Part shown: one piece after another, positions 34,833-36,701 of the stretch
Position numbering within the stretch: the first letter of the stretch is position 1
How the letters are laid out: every line of letters begins with the position of its first letter
Origin: Opitutaceae bacterium
Lineage (GTDB): Bacteria > Verrucomicrobiota > Verrucomicrobiia > Opitutales > Opitutaceae
Direction of reading: 5' to 3'
DNA length: 36,701 nucleotides
Assembly (NCBI GenBank): GCA_005792355.1
Contig: SXSC01000254.1
Coordinates: 1-36,701, forward strand
Made by a program: the position numbers and the translations under genes
The notes under the pieces: generated by a model
The model's database searches: none
What the model was told of the DNA's origin: nothing
Seen by the model: the letters and a program-made list of their open reading frames with translations, nothing else

Positions 34833-35933
34833 ATGGCCCGAGCCCGCTCCTCCCTCCCCCGCCCGGCCGCGCGCGCCCCGGCACCCGGCCTCGCCACCCG
34901 GGTGCGCCAATTGCTGGGGGAGTCCGCCGGCGACCAACCCCTGCCCACCACGCGCGAGCTCGGCGAGCGCTTCGGCGTGGCCAACACCACCATCTTCCGC
35001 GTCTTGCGCGGGCTGACGCAGGCCGGCGAAATCTGGCAGCATCCCACCAACGGGCGCTATTTTCCCAAGAACGCCCGACTGCTGCTTGACCGGCCCAAGC
35101 CGATCGCCTGCCTCATCCGCCGGCTGGAACTCGGCAGCGAACTCTACCGGGAATTGCTCGAGGGCATCAGCGCCGGTTGCGGGGCCGGCCGGCGCACGAT
35201 GCTCCTCTGGCACGATGAACTCCTCGTCAATCACCCCGACCCGCACGAGCCGCCGGCTTTTGCCACCGTGGCGCAGCAAGGGGCGATCCTCGCCGACTTC
35301 CTGGCGCGCCATGGCGAATCGGCCGGCGGTTTCATTCTCGATCACGTCTGGAGCGACGCCGCCCTGCGCACCCACGCCCGCGCGCTGCGTCCCGCCGTCA
35401 TGTTGTTTCGGCACTGCGCCAACCCCGCGTTTGGCAACGTCCGCGTCGATTTCCGCGCCGGCGCCCTGAAGGCCCTCGGATACCTGCTCGGCCGCGGCTA
35501 CGAACAGATTATGCCGGTGAGCCCGTTCCAGGGGGATCCCGCGGTGGATGAATTTGCCGGCGTCTTGCGAACCGTGGCGGCGGAACTCAACTGCCAGACG
35601 CGCGTCGTCGCAACCGCTCCGGCGAGCACGCCGGCCGATCGCGCCACGCTGGCGCAGCGCCTCCGCCGCACCGCGAAGCGCACGGCCCTGGTCTGCCCGG
35701 AAGACAACATCGCGATGCTGCTCCTCCCGGCCCTGCGTGATTCCGGTGTCGAATGCCCGCGGCGGGTCGGGTTGCTGTCGGTGATGGGAACCGATTTCGC
35801 CACGCGCGCGGGCCTGAGCTGCCTGCGCCACGATTTTCGCCAGCTCGGCCAGGCTGCGGTCGCCGCTCTCAGCGCGGAACCGACCGGACGGGTCGCCGTC
35901 GAGCCCGCCCTGTGGACCGGCGACACCACCTAG
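34833..35933 (+). CDS. GntR-type winged-helix regulator with LacI-type sugar-binding domain
   Basis: A 366-residue transcription factor. Residues about 20-80 form a GntR-type winged helix-turn-helix (LPTTRELGERFGVANTTIFR, then GRYFPK at the wing). Residues about 88-360 resemble the periplasmic-binding-protein-like effector domain of LacI-family repressors (RPKPIACLIRRLELGSELY, GGFILDHVW, ALVCPEDNIAMLLLPALRD, RVGLLSVMG). This domain combination is frequent in Verrucomicrobiota and Planctomycetota sugar loci. It diverges from the amino-sugar operon across a palindrome, so it very likely controls that operon in response to an amino sugar or its phosphate; the effector is not known. Its stop codon (35931-35933) falls inside a 13-base motif that recurs inverted at 36556-36568. 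Confidence 0.88.
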   Translation: MARARSSLPRPAARAPAPGLATRVRQLLGESAGDQPLPTTRELGERFGVANTTIFRVLRGLTQAGEIWQHPTNGRYFPKNARLLLDRPKPIACLIRRLELGSELYRELLEGISAGCGAGRRTMLLWHDELLVNHPDPHEPPAFATVAQQGAILADFLARHGESAGGFILDHVWSDAALRTHARALRPAVMLFRHCANPAFGNVRVDFRAGALKALGYLLGRGYEQIMPVSPFQGDPAVDEFAGVLRTVAAELNCQTRVVATAPASTPADRATLAQRLRRTAKRTALVCPEDNIAMLLLPALRDSGVECPRRVGLLSVMGTDFATRAGLSCLRHDFRQLGQAAVAALSAEPTGRVAVEPALWTGDTT

Positions 35934-36019
35934 CCCGGACATCCCTGAGGACCGCGAACGCAGAAGAAAATCTCGAACACCGTGTGGCTCCGCTCGCGAG
36001 CAGAGCGTGAAATGGCCGG

Positions 36020-36146
36020 GCTAGCAGTCTGTCGGACTTAGGCTGTCCAAGGCGTTTACAGCTCAATATTTGATCTTTTTGAAAATTATTTTTGCGAATG
36101 ACGCATTGTGGACGCCATTAATTTCCAAGTCCGACAGGCTGCTAGC
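36020..36146. mobile_element. MITE-like element with 20-bp terminal inverted repeats
   Basis: The left end GCTAGCAGTCTGTCGGACTT (36020-36039) and the right end AAGTCCGACAGGCTGCTAGC (36127-36146) are inverted repeats with a single mismatch. The interior is AT-rich (around 36062-36095), unlike its GC-rich surroundings. A TA dinucleotide lies symmetrically at both outer ends, which could be a target duplication. At 127 bp it has no room for a transposase, so it would be a non-autonomous derivative of an insertion sequence elsewhere in the genome. Confidence 0.7.
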
Positions 36147-36204
36147 AATTCGAGCGTAGAGACCAACATGTTTGTCCTAGTGCTTAATGGCATAACCAGA
36201 CCAA

Positions 36205-36345
36205 TTTACCACAGAGGAAACTGAGAACACAGAGGAGAAGACCAAGAAATTGAAGGGAAAGTGCTTCACCCGGCAGTGATTCGCCTTGGCCGGGCTTTTC
36301 GGCAGGCGGTATTCTCTGGGTCCTCTGTGTCTCTGTGGTGCAAAT
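36205..36345. repeat. Inverted CACAGAG-rich repeat
   Basis: The left arm at about 36205-36240 contains ACCACAGAGGAAACTGAGAA and another CACAGAGG. The right arm at about 36312-36343 contains CCTCTGTGTCTCTGTGGTG, its approximate reverse complement. 'ACCACAGAGACACAGAG'-type repeats are widespread in environmental bacterial genomes and translate as TETQRTQR-like pseudo-peptides, so short open frames here should not be taken as genes. Confidence 0.6.
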
Positions 36346-36453
36346 CCGGCTGCGTGCGAAGCACGCCACTTTTTTCGCGCGCAGTCTCGAAAAAGGCCGC
36401 GCTGCTATCCGCCGGCATCGTGCATTTCTGCGACGATTTTGATCGTTCCACCA

Positions 36454-36476
36454 GGAGCGGCGGTTGCCGAACCGCC
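36454..36476. repeat. GGAGCGGCGGTTGCC element (second copy), hairpin
   Basis: The 15-mer at 36454-36468 is identical to 9697-9711. Here it forms a perfect 7-bp stem, GGCGGTT(4)AACCGCC, at 36459-36476. A shorter match (AAGCGGCGGTTGC) occurs near 26137. It appears to be a dispersed repeat of intergenic regions. Confidence 0.5.
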
Positions 36477-36633
36477 GAAGAACCGTCGGCCGACTGTCTG
36501 CGGGCGGTTGGGCAAGCGACCCTCCTTTGGTTGCGGCCGCAGGCCGCGGTGCGAAATGTCCGGGCTAGGCCTGCGCTTGCCCCTAAAAAAATGACGGGAC
36601 TTTTCTTCGGCGTTCTGCTACACAGCGGGGAAG

Positions 36634-36701
36634 ATGCCAGCGGCCCCGCCGATCAAACAAACGCTTGAACTGCCCGAGAACGCGATCCTCGTGCGACAAC
36701 T
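36634..36701 (+). CDS. Start of unidentified gene, runs off window
   Basis: An ATG at 36634 opens a frame that continues to the window end (22 codons, beginning MPAAPPIKQTLELPENAIL). A GGGGAAG sequence just upstream could act as a ribosome-binding site, one of the very few in this window. Too short for a family assignment. It lacks an obvious signal peptide, so it is probably cytoplasmic. Confidence 0.45.
   Translation, partial: MPAAPPIKQTLELPENAILVRQ

Larger units (their letters stand above)
35930..36568. repeat. CTAGCCCGGACAT inverted motif set
   Basis: CTAGCCCGGACAT at 35930-35942 is the exact reverse complement of ATGTCCGGGCTAG at 36556-36568. A third, variant copy (AATGGCCGGGCTAG) lies at 36011-36024. 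The first copy includes the regulator's stop codon. The arrangement suggests repeat-mediated rearrangement or a short repetitive element of this genome. Confidence 0.55.
35934..36633. other. Repeat-rich intergenic region
   Basis: 700 bp with no supported gene. Contents in order: one arm of the CTAGCCCGGACAT motif, a 127-bp MITE-like element (36020-36146), an inverted pair of CACAGAG-rich segments (about 36205-36345), a GC-rich hairpin (36459-36476) and a second arm of the CTAGCCCGGACAT motif (36556-36568). A promoter for the gene starting at 36634 should lie near the right end. Short open frames here (for example 36261-36668 +) cross these repeats and resemble no protein family. Confidence 0.6.

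Noticed and set aside
32791..35016. 741-residue plus-strand open frame
   Set aside because: Antisense to the kinase-deaminase fusion and overlaps the regulator start in another frame; Arg/His/Gly-rich shadow.
36184..36369. 61-residue minus-strand frame containing TTETQRTQR
   Set aside because: Translation of the widespread CACAGAG repeat, not a protein.

Overview
The window reads as high-GC chromosomal DNA from a member of the Verrucomicrobiota, most likely Opitutaceae-like. This is inferred from gene content: a DUF1552/DUF1592 pair, four secreted formylglycine-type sulfatases, TonB-dependent receptors with no SusD partner and with N-termini of the 'LSPF-V/I' type, and a regulator joining a GntR-type winged helix to a sugar-binding domain. 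Taxonomy was not tested against a database. No rRNA, tRNA or CRISPR array was seen.

Layout. (1) 1-191: edge of a DUF4338/DruA-like gene (-). (2) 309-5685 (+): Tat-exported DUF1552 protein, secreted cytochrome-like DUF1592 protein, and a beta-lactamase-fold serine hydrolase. (3) 9582-5771 (-): a uronate-linked operon of mannonate dehydratase (uxuA), a secreted CBM9-like protein and an MFS transporter. It diverges from a TonB-dependent receptor at 9861. (4) 12955-13571: a broken paralogue of that receptor, with its middle deleted and one frameshift. (5) 13700-24590 (+): two consecutive modules, each a TonB-dependent receptor followed by two secreted sulfatases. (6) 26104-24683 (-): polyprenyl-phosphate sugar transferase; 27611-26259 (-): secreted PHP-domain protein. 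(7) 27776-29293: a REP-associated tyrosine transposase flanked by repeated GGGACAGGTC motifs. (8) 34740-29327 (-): an amino-sugar operon of a three-part fusion (NahK-like kinase, NagB-like deaminase, PIG-L-like domain), a ROK-family protein and a PIG-L deacetylase. A GntR/LacI-type regulator diverges from it across a 16-bp perfect palindrome. (9) 35934-36633: a repeat-rich gap with a MITE-like element, followed by the first codons of a gene leaving the window.

How it may work together (inference): the receptors import oligosaccharides across the outer membrane and the sulfatases remove sulfate esters. Uronates are handled through UxuA and hexosamines through the kinase/deaminase/deacetylase operon. 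Sulfate, uronate and amino sugar together suggest a glycosaminoglycan-like or other sulfated acidic polysaccharide. No polysaccharide lyase or glycoside hydrolase was recognised here, so the depolymerising enzymes would have to lie elsewhere.

The most notable item is the 1022-residue kinase-deaminase-PIG-L fusion. Its PIG-L-like part has lost the family's metal-binding signature, while an apparently intact PIG-L deacetylase is encoded two genes downstream.
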